Shown: positions 12,773-25,479, numbered from the stretch's first letter. The stretch is DNA of 64,000 nt from Uloborus plumipes (GCA_038373865.1 JAXGGA010001698.1:1-64000), one strand, 5' to 3'. Numbers and translations are program-made. Notes: generated from the letters alone by a model not told the origin.

Positions 12773-13734
12773 TATGTACTTGGAAGAAACTACTTTTGTC
12801 CAGGTATTTTTTTTTCCAGGCTTTAATGCCTCATTCACAGTTGAAGGTTTAAGTAAGTGCTTCAAAAAGTGCAATAAATTGAAGAGATTGCTTCAAAATA
12901 AAAATGACTTAAATAACAAGGTACTGATATTGATAAAATGAATGCAGCAGATGGGGAGGAGTCACAAAAAATAACTAATTTACACAAAAGCAGTTCTCAA
13001 TCTCACTGCCATAATATAAACAACTTACTAAGTATAAACCATACAGCTTGCAGATCAGCTGGCATGAGATGACAGCTGATCCCTTTTATGAGCTAGAAAA
13101 ACACCCATAAAATTAAGGGGATAACAGGCAAATGTAATTTGTACAAGCAAGTTTATTAGGAGGCATTTATGATCACAGTTTTTTTTTTTTTTTTTTTTTT
13201 TAAAGAATGAAAGGGATTAAGCAGTGAAAATATGAAACACTTAAGAAAATAGAATATCTTTAGGGGGAAAAGAGATTGTTGCAAAGCCTTTTAATTGTAA
13301 TGTTGTTTTCATGATTCCAATCATTTTGAACTCATAATAATAATAAAGCAAAGTTAAATCAAACCTTTTCTGTTTTATATCATTGGTTCAGAGTTAAATA
13401 AACAAAACCAGGTTTCAGTTTGATACTTCATTAGATGAATGAAAGGAGTTCAGAGCTGCAAGTGTCTATCTTTGAATTTATTTTTCAGTCTGCCCTTTGC
13501 TTAGTTGCTTAGAGAAATCATTGCTGAACAGATACATAATTTTACTTGTGTTTTCAACTAGATTGTGTTTTAAAAAATGATTTAGTTTGGATGTAGCTAT
13601 ATGCAGTGTCAGAGAATTAACTGCAAGTGAATGTCATAAATTGATTTTCACTATAATAATGCAAGTAATGATGAAGAACCTGCTCTTACTTTTAATTCAA
13701 AAAATAATCCTCAATTTTTTCTAAATATGGATAC

Positions 13735-14018
13735 TTTATACCCTGGATGCTTCATTGCATGTATTTATGACAATCTATGGTATTTTGGAATGGTGTCTGA
13801 AGTCAACAAAAGACGAAGGAGACCTTCTAGTTAAATTTTTACATCCAAGTGGACCTTCTCACTCATTTAACTGGCCTAGTTCTGTTGATATTTGTGGAAT
13901 ACCATTTCCTCATGTCCTCAGTGTTGTAGAACCACCACATACAACTGGAAGGACATACACCTTTTTTAATGAATGTATGCTCTCAGTGGAAAGGGAAATG
14001 AAAAACAGGCACATGTAG
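13735..14018 (+). pseudogene. decayed coding cargo of the foldback element
   Basis: Two plus-strand frames join to give protein-like text: PGCFIACIYDNLWYFGMV in one frame, then after a shift near 13805 GDLLVKFLHPSGPSHSF, DICGIPFPHVLSVVEPP and TGRTYTFF. The pattern resembles C-terminal segments of uncharacterised proteins found repeatedly in arthropod and cnidarian genomes (recollection, not searched). Frameshifted and short, so not functional. Confidence 0.5.
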
Positions 14019-16496
14019 AAGGAAGGAATATAAGAATTATGAACCGGTATTTATAATATTTTGGGTAAATTGCTTAGTTATAAATTATAATTGTGTGAAA
14101 ATTTCATTTTCATGTTGTCCTAAATTTTCAATAATTTTCAGTATGTGATATACAGTTCATTACGAGATAACCATAAACTAAAATAAATACAAAACCACAA
14201 AAATTTTAATTAATAAAAAAAGTAAAAACTATTTATTATAGCAAAAAAAGATTTTCTGATGATAATTAAAACTATAAACATTGATCCACTAAATTTTGTA
14301 GAGCATTAACTGTCATTTTAAGAAAAAGAACGATGAATTTTTCTTTGCCGACAAGTAAAAGTAATTGAAAAAACATCTCACAGTAACTTTTTTTTCCAAA
14401 CATGGGGGGGGGGGGGGTATCCAGAAAGTGCTAGAAATAGTATAATCAGTGGATTAGTGTCAAGCTAAACTTTTAATTTTAAAGTTGTCTCACTACAATC
14501 TAGTAATCTGTATGAGTCAATTGTTGTATGGAAGTATTAAATTTCATGATATTGTATTTCCAGAATTCCTCCAGTTTAAACTATTTCAACTGAAAAAAAA
14601 TCTTTAACATTAATTTTTATGAGTTTGAGTTCAATATTCAACATACTTCATGTTTAAATTTTTGTTGTAATTGATGACAATTCTGTTTAAAATAGGAGGA
14701 AGAGCTTATTTGTATGATGTTTTACGTTTTTCTCTTCTACAATAAGAAGGGGGGCGGGGGGTAGAATCCCTCAAATACCCAAAACAATTTCTGTGGGATA
14801 AATTAGAGTACATATTCATGATCATGTAAAAAAAAAATTATGATTTTTAAAGACGACCCTTATGTCGAAATTTAAAATTTTGTCAAAGCCTTTTTTTGAC
14901 AAAAAAAATTCAAAATTTTCAATTTTGAAATTTTTTTAAAAAAATTCATATAGACTAAGACTATTGTAGCATTTTTTATTGACATGCTCAAAGTCTTCAC
15001 ACTTTCTATAAAAAAATTTTAAAAGATTAAACCATTAGTTACTCAGGTAAAAAATTTTTTCATAAACAACATCAACTCAGTTTACGTGTCTCGAAAATGA
15101 CAAGAAATGTAAAATCGCAAAATTTCAACAGGCTATAAAATCATAACGCATCGAGATAGAAAGAAAAAAATTTAGGGGGTTGCTTATGACTACAAAGGAA
15201 GGAAGTATACCAAGTTTCATCAAAATCCGAGATGGTGGGTGTTAAAATCCCATTTTTGTGGTTGATTTGACGTGGAATGACCCATACAGTAGACGTTGAT
15301 CCACTCAATATTTTTATGAACGTTCAATTTCAACGTTTTGTTTTTTCTGGTTACTGCTTTAAGTGAATTTGTAGTAGAAGGTTAATGCTACGTGTCGTAA
15401 GATTTAAGAAAAGTTGCGGAGTAGCAAAAGTTTTTATTCAACATCAAAGTGTCTTTTCGGACATTAAAGTCCCTTTGAATGTGATAATAGTTGCAGAGAT
15501 GATTATCAAAAAGGTACTTCATAGATTATCAAAAAGGTACTTCATCGATATTTTAGGGGGAGGGTGTTGGCCTCTCTTTGAACGACTTTGGTCCTGGATA
15601 TAAATGTAATCATTGATTCGGTTAATAAATGTAGCATTTGGAGCTTAAGAATACTTATTAATTCTCCAAGCATTTATGTCACATCCGGAAGGATGACAAA
15701 GTTTCTAGAGTTCAAACAATACTTACAACACTATGAGATTAAATTCAAACTAATACCAAGAAAATGGCACACGGTCTGCAAGTCAAAAATAAAGTCTTCA
15801 CACAAAAATTTTGAGAATAAGAATCTCTGTTCCCAAACGCAAATTAACCAATAAAATATGCATGCATTGTCAAATAGGTGAGGGGGGCGGAAATGAAATT
15901 AGCAATTTCTATGCCTGTTAGTAATAGGTATTGAAAGTAAAAAAGAAAGACCAAAACAAAAAGAGGACGTACTATAAAAATCAATCAAAAAAATACGAGA
16001 AGCGCGGAATGAAAAGAGGAGAATTTTCTCCCTAAGCCAGACATTCTCTGCCTCTATACACAGTGAGGAGACTTCCCTCTACACCGCTTTGGTTAGGGAC
16101 AAAGGGAAATCTTGGGCCAGGGAAGATGGGCCCACAGGTCGAATGTTACAATGGGGTGTCATCGCTAATCGCTCTTCTTAATCCAGCCATTGCGATTGGC
16201 TAAAAGCGGAGATGGCCGCGGGCCTACTGCCGGCTGGCCCTCAAGGCTCGTTCTAAAAGCCGTGCGAAGCGCTAAAATTGAGGGAATTTGAAATCTTTCT
16301 TGTGCTGTGTTAGCGATGTGCAGGGGGGGGGGGGGTGTAGGTCTAAAATATGTTTTGTGCACTAAGGTTTTTTTTTTATTTTATTTAGTTTTTTGAACAG
16401 AAATACAAAACGATATGTTTTAATTATGTATTTATTTTCCTTCCAATTTTTCTGGGTGGGCCCGGCCCATAGTGAGGAGCCGCCCCTATTACAATT

Positions 16497-18021
16497 ACAG
16501 AAATACAACAAACAGAGAAAAATGTTCAAAACATTTTTTTAATCCACTAACCCACACCGTATGTGGCTAACTCAGCGGCACAAAACATACATTCATAACT
16601 CATTCTTCATTCTCTTTGGACATGAACTTTTACCTCAACTACTATATTAGTTCTGTACCGCGATTTTTTTTTTTTTTTGCATACTATTTAGTTGAAATAC
16701 AATACAGCTTTCAGTTAACAGTTCATAAGAAGCCCAACTTTTTTTACAGCTATGTATATTGATTTTCTTTTCAACAAAACAATTTTATCTTACATGAAAC
16801 GCTGCCAGCTTGTCAATGCTGTCCAGAGACAACAGTGTCATCTCCATTATGACTCATCAGTCTGGCTTAGGCAATAACTGAGTTGGCAGCAGGAAACCTC
16901 TTTCTGATAAGTCCTAATGAGGATGAAACTGCACTTTCTGGATGGCATAACAAACTGGCAGTGTTTTTCCTGTAGTTCTGTCTCAGCCTCGGCTTTGAGA
17001 CGGTAACTGCTCAATCTTATCTAGTACAAAATAGTCTACATCTACCAGGGTTATTGAGTAGGATTTTTGGGTAAAAAATCAGAGTGTCATTTTCTCTCTC
17101 AATCCTTAACTCCGCCAGGGGTGTAGAGTAAGAATTCAAGTCAAACTGGTTTCGGAGTAAAGGAGAGAAAGTCTAATGTTGTGAAAGTTCAAGAGTTGGA
17201 AACTGAGTTGGTCATTTTCCCTCTGCAGCACTGTGCCTCCCTATCTATTGCAACAAATACAAATGTCCCACTGGTGTTGCCACTGCTCAAAACACTTTTT
17301 GAAGTTATCTTTAAAAATAGCTGACAGCGCCTTCCTCTTTTTCTTGACCATTTCAATCAGGCCTGTCATTTCAAATTTTTCTATGGGGGAAGCAAAGGGG
17401 TACACGTATTATCAACGTAAATACATTGATTTCCTGGACACAGGGGAGGAGGCCTCTTAAATGGTGTTAAATTTGTGTCTTTTTCATGCCTCTTTTCATT
17501 TGTTGAAGAAAGAAAACGTTGCACAGATCTAGGTCTGGCGAGTAAAGTGCATGTGGCAGCACCTTGCAATGCAAGCGTTGTTTCAACTTGACCTTCTTTA
17601 TAATTGTCAGTCTAGAGCTCGAGAAACAAACTTGACACAACCCTTTTTATTCCCAAATATTAAGTAATAAAATTTAAGAAGTTTCTCCTCCATAAAAAAT
17701 AGTTAAAGCTTAACAAAAAATGGATCAGAAAGTTCTGTTCTTGAAAAATCTTATCTTTTAAAAAACTTTACATTTTTTAAAAATCAAAACAAATGTATTG
17801 AACCACAACTCTGCATTTAAAATGCCTTTTGTGGATGAAACATAATACATGTTGAATAAATGAATTTTTAAAACTTCAAAATCAAGGACTTGATAACAAA
17901 TAAAACCAAAATTCAAGACTTGAAAATAAAAAGAAAATGAAAATTATTTTCAAGGAGTGTACCTGATACATGTGTTTTTCTTGGAACAAATTGTCTATAG
18001 CTTTCAAGTGCTTTTTATTAG
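16497..18021. other. intron sequence without recognised feature
   Basis: Last CENPJ intron between the large hAT-like element and the reverse MITE copy. I see no exon-like or repeat structure I can name; the short ORFs at 17233-17569 do not resemble known proteins. Confidence 0.4.
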
Positions 18022-18440
18022 CAGGGGTGATTGTGAGTTCATAGTTACTTTTGAGCTGGTGTTTTACAAATTATCTCCAAAAAAATATATAAATAAAAAT
18101 ATATTTCATTTATTTGTCTCCTAACTAAGGGTAATAAGCATCAAAAATGAGAGAAATTCGATTCTTATATCGGATGCAAATCGATTGCATTGTTTAAAAT
18201 GAAGGCACCAAAATCGAAAAAGATGCAAATAAAATAATTTATAAAAGTAATGGCATTTCAACATTTCTATTCGATGAATATTATTAATAATTATCGGTAT
18301 AATCACCGAAAATTCGAAAAAGCAGAAAAAAATACCGGAGGTGGGAAGATAAAAGCATAATTAAAAATATTTTATTTCCGGTATTTTCGATCATGAAAAT
18401 ACCAGAAATCCGGTAAAATACCGGAACACAATCATCCCTG
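18022..18440 (-). mobile_element. MITE, reverse copy of the 6043-7270 family
   Basis: Starts CAGGGGTGATTGTG and ends CACAATCATCCCTG, with TATTAG abutting both sides. The interior matches 6046-6410 and 6700-6800 in reverse orientation, including paired CCGGTATTTT motifs. Confidence 0.68.
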
Positions 18441-18917
18441 TATTAGGTGCAAAGAAATAAAAGGGAAACATTTTTTAAAAAAAATAAATAAGTACGTGTG
18501 AAAATATTATTCCACTAATAAACTTTGATAGAACAAGAAAATCACATGGTTTCGGTACAACCAAATGTCAGTTTTGCAAACTAAATTTAACAATAAAACA
18601 TTTGAAATACATACATCTGAAAATAACATCTAATAAATGTATTAAGTTGTAGTGTCGATTAAAAATAATATTTACAATCAACAAAAGTTCAAGTACATTT
18701 GGACTGAAATCTTGATTTAAAAATTAATAAATTATTTCAAAGTTTAAGGTCATTTTTTTAACGCACACAACATGAGATTATTATTATGAGACTGCTCAAC
18801 TTTTATTTTATACTTTTGAATAATAAAATACAATAAAAAAACTTAAAATTATTTAAAGCAATTGTATGATTGTTCTGGTGTTTGCAATTAAATATGTTAC
18901 AATAAGGAAAAACATAC
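18441..18917. other. intron S, proximal part
   Basis: AT-rich. Contains AATAAA on the minus strand near 18807-18802, a possible alternative polyA site for unspliced exon S. Nothing else seen. Confidence 0.3.
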
Positions 18918-19062
18918 CTTTGGATTTTTCCTTCACATATTTTGTATCAAGTATTACTTTTCCCTCTTTATTCTTAATCCTTACCCTGCCATCTGAATAT
19001 CTGGTTTCTTGACGACCACTCGGATAAACAATTTTAAGTGAGCCATCGGGGAATTCTCTCAT
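18918..19062 (-). CDS. CENPJ: CENPJ exon S, end of TCP10_C G-box
   Basis: Acceptor CATGTTTTAG and donor AAG|GTATGT; 48 codons plus one base. Encodes MREFPDGSLKIVYPSG, YSDGRVRIKNKEGKVILD and TKYVKEKSK. It is the most conserved end of the family. If the donor is not used the frame runs 21 codons further to a stop near 18853, with AATAAA near 18807-18802 on this strand, giving an alternative short 3' end. Confidence 0.94.
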
Positions 19063-19137
19063 CTAAAACATGAGAAAAAACATTACACACGTACATCTTA
19101 ATGAATGAATAAATTTTTTATGCATTTATGTACTTAC

Positions 19138-19333
19138 TTTATAAGTATCAGTTCGTACTTCCCGCTGGCCGTTTGCATATTCAATTGTTTCTGTCCCATC
19201 AGCACCACAGGTAAAACGAGTTCCCTCGGGAAAACGAATTTCTTCAGATCCATCACTATGCATGGTATGAGCGGTACCATCCTCAAACTTGACCCACTTT
19301 TTACCATCAGGGAACAACATTTGAATCTGCCCA
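19138..19333 (-). CDS. CENPJ: CENPJ exon R, TCP10_C G-box
   Basis: Acceptor AAATATTTCAG and donor GTAAGT; one base plus 65 codons, phase 0 out. Encodes GQIQMLFPDGKKWVKFEDG, SDGSEEIRFPEGT and IEYANGQREVRTD, the regular strand-turn repeats of the G-box with turns of type FPDG, FEDG, SDGS and YANG. Confidence 0.95.
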
Positions 19334-20886
19334 CTGAAATATTTTGAAAAAAAAATGAGGTTTGTATTTTGTTGTTGAGCACTGCATTTTAGTTTCTTAA
19401 TGCTAATATCAGAGATACCATAGAACCAATGACAGAACTTTCATATTTTTCATTTAACCAGTGTTTAAGTATCTAAGATCCTCGTGCAAGTAACTTTGTC
19501 TCCTTCCCCTCCTCCCTTTAAAGCCTGAATTTGCCATATAGTCATCTCTGTTATTCCTAAAAATTAACAAAGCAGTTCAACTACCTAATTCAAAACTCAT
19601 TTTGTAGTGCTTTACAGTAAAAACTAGAAGGAAGAAAGTATCAAAAAATCTCAGCTTTGAATTTATATTAATGTCATTACAAACTCAATTTTATTTTAAA
19701 AATGTATCTTTTTTTCTTAACACCAATTTCTTATTTTATCATATGATACTTCAACTTGAGATGCATACATTTTATAATATTTCATACTTTAAAACAAATT
19801 TACATTTTTAATGATTGCTTCTAAATGCAGTAAAAATGTAAATATTCATCTCTTCTAAACATGCTACCATTAAAAAAAAAAACTTTTCATAAATTTGCAT
19901 TTAATATAATTTAGTGTATATACAATTGTATGATAATTTGATGTAAAAATGTCACTTCGATGAGAAGAATCAATATATTTATTTGTTATTACAATGCTGT
20001 TATTCATTTGCAGTGTAGAATTCGTTATTTACCAAAAAGAAGGGGGGGGGGGTAGTTTTTTACAGGATTTTCTGCTGTCTTTTTCTGGGTTAGAAAAAAA
20101 ACCTGCAAGAGAGGAATCCATGGCACAGACCACAGCATTGGAATTCTTAAAGGGGTGTTTTAAGGTAACGTTTTTTGTTTTTTAGGAGCTGGTTCTGGGG
20201 TGTACTCTATATCATTTGAAGGAGTGTGCCATTACAGTTGAGATGGGTACTACTGGTGTGCTGTATATGTAATATTTCGTCCAAATGTCAACAATTAATT
20301 TATTTTTAAACCAAAGCAAAGAAATCTGCTGTTGAAGAACACTATTTGAAATGTTTACTAATTGCTATTACTTTCAGGTAGAATTTTATTTTTTTCTTTT
20401 TAGCAAAACAAAGATTAGGATGTATCATTCAAATTTTTTTGGTTGTACACGGAAAATAGTAATAATTCAACTGAGCAGTACATAGTATTGATAGTACACA
20501 GTAACATCCTTAATAGAGAGCAGAAGTGCTGCATGAGTTTAGCTAGTATGTGTTTATTATTGACATTTATTAACAAAATCAAATTCTTTCCCTTGAAAGT
20601 TATTAGGTTTGGAGAGGTAACCATAGCTTTAACTTATCAATTTTTCAAAATTGAAAGAAATAATACATTTAACCTCAGCCTTGATTTGATCTTCATGTGA
20701 TTTTTAAAAGCTTGTACAAAAGTAAACTAAGATCATATTCTCACTTCTCTAAAATTCCAAAAGGGTAAAAAGAGCTTCCCATTCCCGTAAGGGGAAATTA
20801 CCCTCATTATTTTTCCCGAAAAACCGCGACTGATACATTCAATAATGGAAAAACTGACATCAAGGACAACTAAAAATTAAACCTAC

Positions 20887-20957
20887 TTGGGATATTCAGT
20901 TCTTTGCACACCATCAGGGAGACTTAACTCAACAGTTCCATTTGCATATTTATAAAC
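20887..20957 (-). CDS. CENPJ: CENPJ exon Q, TCP10_C G-box
   Basis: Acceptor AAAATTTAG and donor GTAGGT; 23 codons plus two bases. Encodes VYKYANGTVELSLPDG and VQRTEYP, two more beta-hairpin turns (YANG, LPDG). Confidence 0.93.
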
Positions 20958-21329
20958 CTAAATTTTGAACAAAAAAAATGTTCAACTTTGAACAGAATTT
21001 GCAAACAATTTTTGACATTAATAAGTAACCAAATTCTTTCATTTGCTTCAAAACAAATGCCAAAAAATTAATAAATTTTACGGAACAATCTAACAGTGAT
21101 GAGGACAATCTGCAGTTTTAAAATGAAGTCAAATCATGAAGGAAATGAAAAAGTTACAAATTATTTTTGACCCATTAATCAAAATCATAAACTGTCTTTG
21201 TAATAAAATTAATCCAATGTCATGTAAAATTTCAAAGACTTTATGCATAGCATTATTCAGTGACTCAATTTATTGGAATGTTATTCAATTTTCAGAGAAA
21301 ACGACAGGAAAAGAAGAATCAAAACATAC

Positions 21330-21470
21330 TTCTTTTTTATCAGGATAAACTTCTTTACGGTCACCATTGTAAAAGAAAACTGTTATACACTTTTTTGCAG
21401 GATCAATAACTTTTCTTGTTCCATTGGAATATAAGAATTCTTCCTTTCCCGAGACATAAATTCTTTGAAT
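21330..21470 (-). CDS. CENPJ: CENPJ exon P, TCP10_C G-box start
   Basis: Acceptor TCTCTTTTAG and donor GTATGT; 47 codons in phase 0. Encodes RIYVSGKEEFLYSNGTRKV and ITVFFYNGDRKEVYPDKKE, the start of the TCP10 C-terminal domain: a single-layer antiparallel beta-sheet that binds the proline-rich motif of STIL/Ana2. Confidence 0.92.
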
Positions 21471-23628
21471 CTAAAAGAGAACATTCCAATTTCAAATTGC
21501 ATACGAGAAGAATAAATGAATAAATAAATTAAAGGAATAGAAAAAAAAAAGAATACAACTAAATAATTCAAAAGTATCAATCATCCATAACATATACAGA
21601 GAGATCTCAATTTTACGTTGTCCGTTTTATTTGTTATCCCACTTTCGACATGCTTTTCCACTAATCCCCTAAAAAAAGCTGTACTGATAATGTTACACGA
21701 TTCCAGATTTTAGGTTTTCTTTTTTCAAAAAGATAGCTCAATATATTTTCCTAAACAGGTCAAAACTACAAGACTCTTTTTTTTTCTTTTTTGTTTCAAG
21801 ATAGATTAGTTTCATAGATGTTTTTTGTTCAGCCTTACGGTCTTATGTAAGAAGGGCTTTTTCGGATTGTTTGATCTCATCTTTCATAACACAACCGACT
21901 TTGCACAACGACAGAAGACCAAAGCTCATAAAACTCTTCTTGAAATTCTCATGGAAGTCAATTTCGCACATATAATCTATCAGATGTCAAGTTCTCTTAA
22001 TATTGGATTTAATACCCACTTTTGATGGCAGTAATGAAACGACCAAGAAGAAATAATGGAGGATGTCCCCTCAGCTGATTAAGCAACTCAAAGCATGAAA
22101 ACACTAAAACGTTTTTTTTTTTTTTTGAAAATGCCAACTAAGAAGCAAATTTGCAAAATTTGATAGTATAAAATGTATTATAAATGGAACAGTATCTAAA
22201 AACAAGTAAACATTACATATTTTTCGCACTAACTCATTGGATAAGTCAATTTTTAAACAATATGCTTAGATCATCAACCCCACCCCCATTTTTACGCTTT
22301 CCCGCATGGTACATTTTTAATCACTGGTTCGACGGAAAATCTAAAATCAGAGTTCCACTGTATTTATTCATGGATGTGGAAAACAATCATGCAATCGAAA
22401 AATTTAGTAATCCTACATTCATGCACAACAAGTAGCTCCATAATATATTTGACTGGCTTAAAGAGCATTAAAAAAAAGAGAGATCGTCTATAAAAGTTTT
22501 TCTGTGAGAAATACAGAATGTCAAATTATTGCGACTGTTAAGCCTCATGGCTCTTAGTAAACGTTTAGTGCTTGTTTGGTTAGCAGCTATCACTCATGAA
22601 AGTTGATTTAGATCCATTATTGTGTATTTTTTAGAAATATAGCATAATACTTTTATTTGAAATTTCAGTTTAGAATAGGTTATAGTAGGATTTTTTGCTT
22701 CTTGATATCTATAACAAGAATTGTTTTGCTGAACACTTGCTTTGACTATTATGAGAGAACATGCTTAATGAAAAAGGTTTATGACTAACTCCATTAAGTA
22801 CTTATTGTGGGAGGATATGATGAGAGAAATTAATGTTCTTACGCATGCATAGTAGCAGTTAGTTTTATGAGTGACCTTAACCTTGGACTTTGAACATTCC
22901 AAGAAAGAAAAACTCAAAAAGTTCGGAAGAAAAATATTCATTTATTCTTCACCTCAAAAGAAGCTTACTGAAGCCAGTACAGGAAACACACACTGTCATC
23001 CAGAATTAAAATCCATAAATTGAATAAATACTTGCATTTAGAAAATAATATAAGTTTGAGTTATAAGTGAAACATGAATATACTCTAACGTCAAAGTATA
23101 ACATACAAAACAAACATGGCCTGAGCCATTTCCTATTATGCACCTCACAAACTTATAATACACAGCACCAGAGGCGTTTCTGGGGATTTACTGTCAGAGC
23201 GATACATTCAAGTGATGTAAGTCACCTGAGCGATTTAACCTCACATAGATAAACTGCATTCCTGAAACTTACATTTTTAGCATTGACGAAAATACATGCA
23301 TGTAATTTTATTATGCATGGCTGCCTTTCACATTATTAAAGTTATCTACTGCACAAAAATAAACCTATTTACGTAACTACTATAGCATCATTTTAAAAAT
23401 AAATTATTAAAGATCTTTTGTAATAAATTTGCTTTTTTTTAATGTTCATCCTTTTCCAAGTTTGAAAAGAAAGATTCAACACTAAGACACAAAATAATGA
23501 GATAATATTATTATATTAATATTTTGAAGTATAGCTTCAGAATTAAATACACAAAATTACATGTTTTTGAATTTTTAAAATACAAAACTTAGTTCTAGTA
23601 TAATTTTAATGAATTGTTCAAAAATTAC
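21471..23628. other. intron O-P, nothing recognised
   Basis: AT-rich intronic sequence of about 2.2 kb. No exon, transposase or clear repeat boundary recognised. Confidence 0.4.
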
Positions 23629-23938
23629 TTTGTCTCCAACATTTTCTTCTCTGAAAGGTTCACTTTCATCGCCAACTTTATAACCTGAGTTACAGGTAGC
23701 ATCATCATCACCATAGTCATTCACATTATTTTCAGTCTCATCTACTAGATGATCATTCACATCTATTCTTACTTCATTGGCTTCATCATTCATATTCACT
23801 TCAAAACCCTCATCATCGTCATTTCCTGCCTCAGAATCTTCACTTTGAACTTCAGTCTGGTATTCAGGCAAATCAAAGCGAACTCTTAGTTTTGATCCAC
23901 TTGATTTGGAATTAAGATCGTTGCACCGCATAACAGAC
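23629..23938 (-). CDS. CENPJ: CENPJ exon O, acidic linker before G-box
   Basis: Acceptor TTTTAAAG and donor GTAATT; 103 codons. After SVMRCNDLNSKSSGSKLR it is strongly acidic and Asn/Asp-rich (EDSEAGNDDDEGFEVN, DYGDDDATC). It ends GDK and reads directly into the first G-box strand. If the donor were skipped the frame would stay open for a further 18 codons. Confidence 0.86.
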
Positions 23939-25479
23939 CTTTAAAATATGTATATCAATTTTAAAAAACAAAAATAAGCCATCAGCATAACGTATCAGAA
24001 AAGCATGAAGTTAGCAGAAAATAATTCATAGTACCTAAATGTCCAAGGGGGTAAAAAAAAAATACTTGCTTCTGAAATAAAATTTTGCGTTTAGCCACCC
24101 TGAGGATATTGACGAGATAGCTATATTAAAAAACTTTTTAAAGATCAAATTTTCTATAAAAGTTACAAAACGATAATTAAAAATATCAACAAAAAAAAGA
24201 AAGGTAAAGCTTTTAAAGAGTTGAAAAAAGGTATTCTTTAGTAACTTTTAAAGAGTTAAAAAAAAGTCAAAAATATAGAGGTAATAAATATATATTTATT
24301 TAAAAAAATTAACAGGAAGTCCCACAAAAAAAATGAGCCTAATTTCTCCCATAGAAACATCTATTTTGTAACATCTGTTATCTCAGATTGTCTACTTCCT
24401 TTTATTATTCTTTATATTTCTTTTTGAAATTTTCCACCTTCTTATTCTCCGAAGAATATGCTACAGGTTACTATACTTCTCTCACCTCATCCAATCAATG
24501 CAAGCAGTCACTGTCTTATGACTTCAATAGTTAATTCAGACATAAATTATTCTGTTGATTCCATTTTAATAAACATCAACTGTTGTACAAAGCACCCCAC
24601 CAAGACTCCAAACATTTTAGAACCTTGTTTCATTATGTGAAATCTGTATAATGCAGTTAAGTTTTGAAGATTACCAGAAACTATATTAAAATAATATTTT
24701 TTAAGCTTGGTAACAGGTATCTTATAGCAGTGATGTAAGAAAGAGGGTGGTCACGAGGTTAAGACCCCTCCCTTGAAGCTCAAAACCAACTCCAATAGTG
24801 AAAACTAAAGTCTTCTAATTGAAGTGTCTAAATTCTTCAGTCCGAATCGCTTATCTTTTTTCTCACCTTATCAGTTGTAATGTATGTTGTTGGTATGTAA
24901 CTAGCTGCCAAGGCAGCCACCCCAACCTTGGTATTTCAGCAGGACATTCGACAAATGTGACAGAGACAAAAAGAACCCACAGGATGTCTGGTTACTTGAG
25001 GTTTAAGTGCTGCCTTTTATTTCCCTTTACACAGTACTACTTTTTCAAACCATTTAGGAATAAGCAAATTCACAGAGGATGTAGCATCTGAATATTTAAA
25101 ATTATATTGAACTTCATGAATTTCCATTTTCAGGATAAGAATTTCTTTGAAAGATCCATTTATGTGATTGTAATTTGTTGTGGAGAATCTGTTCACTGTT
25201 GAATCTCATAAAAACAAATTCAAAGGGACCTTTAACATCAATTCATCTTATTCGAAATGCTCTTTTGAAAAGGAGATGATTTTAGAAATAAATAAATCAT
25301 TTAACAGAAATAAAAAGCTTTTAGATTAGAGAATTATTTGCATTTTGCGCGACTCTAGTGTGAAAACATAATGACTCATTCAAAATGGAACTACTTTGAT
25401 GAATAAACTTAAGAATACATTGAAATTAAGTAAAATCTTAATAAAGAACAATATAAATTCAACTATAAAAATATCCTAC
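23939..25479. other. intron N-O, nothing recognised
   Basis: AT-rich intronic sequence. A slightly GC-richer patch at 24730-24990 has no family I recognise. Confidence 0.35.

Larger units (their letters stand above)
10447..15283. mobile_element. 4.8-kb foldback element, inverted arms of about 1.2 kb
   Basis: The left arm (10447-about 11630) and right arm (about 14038-15283) are long inverted repeats, ending GGGTGATTCCATGTC and (inverted) GGGTCATTCCACGTC. The 4-bp ATAC directly flanks both ends (10443-10446, 15284-15287). The left side also holds a direct duplication (11250-11400 and 11631-11790). The spacer carries a mariner-type insertion and a decayed coding stretch. It belongs with 26354-28496 by terminus and duplication length. 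Confidence 0.8.
4239..16488. mobile_element. 12.2-kb hAT-like element with nested insertions
   Basis: Left end CAGTGGCGGCTCGTG and right end (reverse complement) TAGGGGCGGCTCCTC are inverted relatives, and both sides are flanked by the identical 8-bp TTACAATT (4231-4238 and 16489-16496), the duplication length of hAT elements. It lies in the last CENPJ intron, about 130 bp before the proposed terminal acceptor. Most of its length is later insertions (4990-8639, 8781-10074, 10447-15283). No hAT transposase was recognised, so it was probably non-autonomous. Confidence 0.72.

Noticed and set aside
18853..18917. Read-through of exon S as the normal C-terminus
   Set aside because: The donor AAG|GTATGT is strong and the extension (GMFFLIVTYLIAN) is hydrophobic, unlike the family. 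Kept only as an alternative 3' end.
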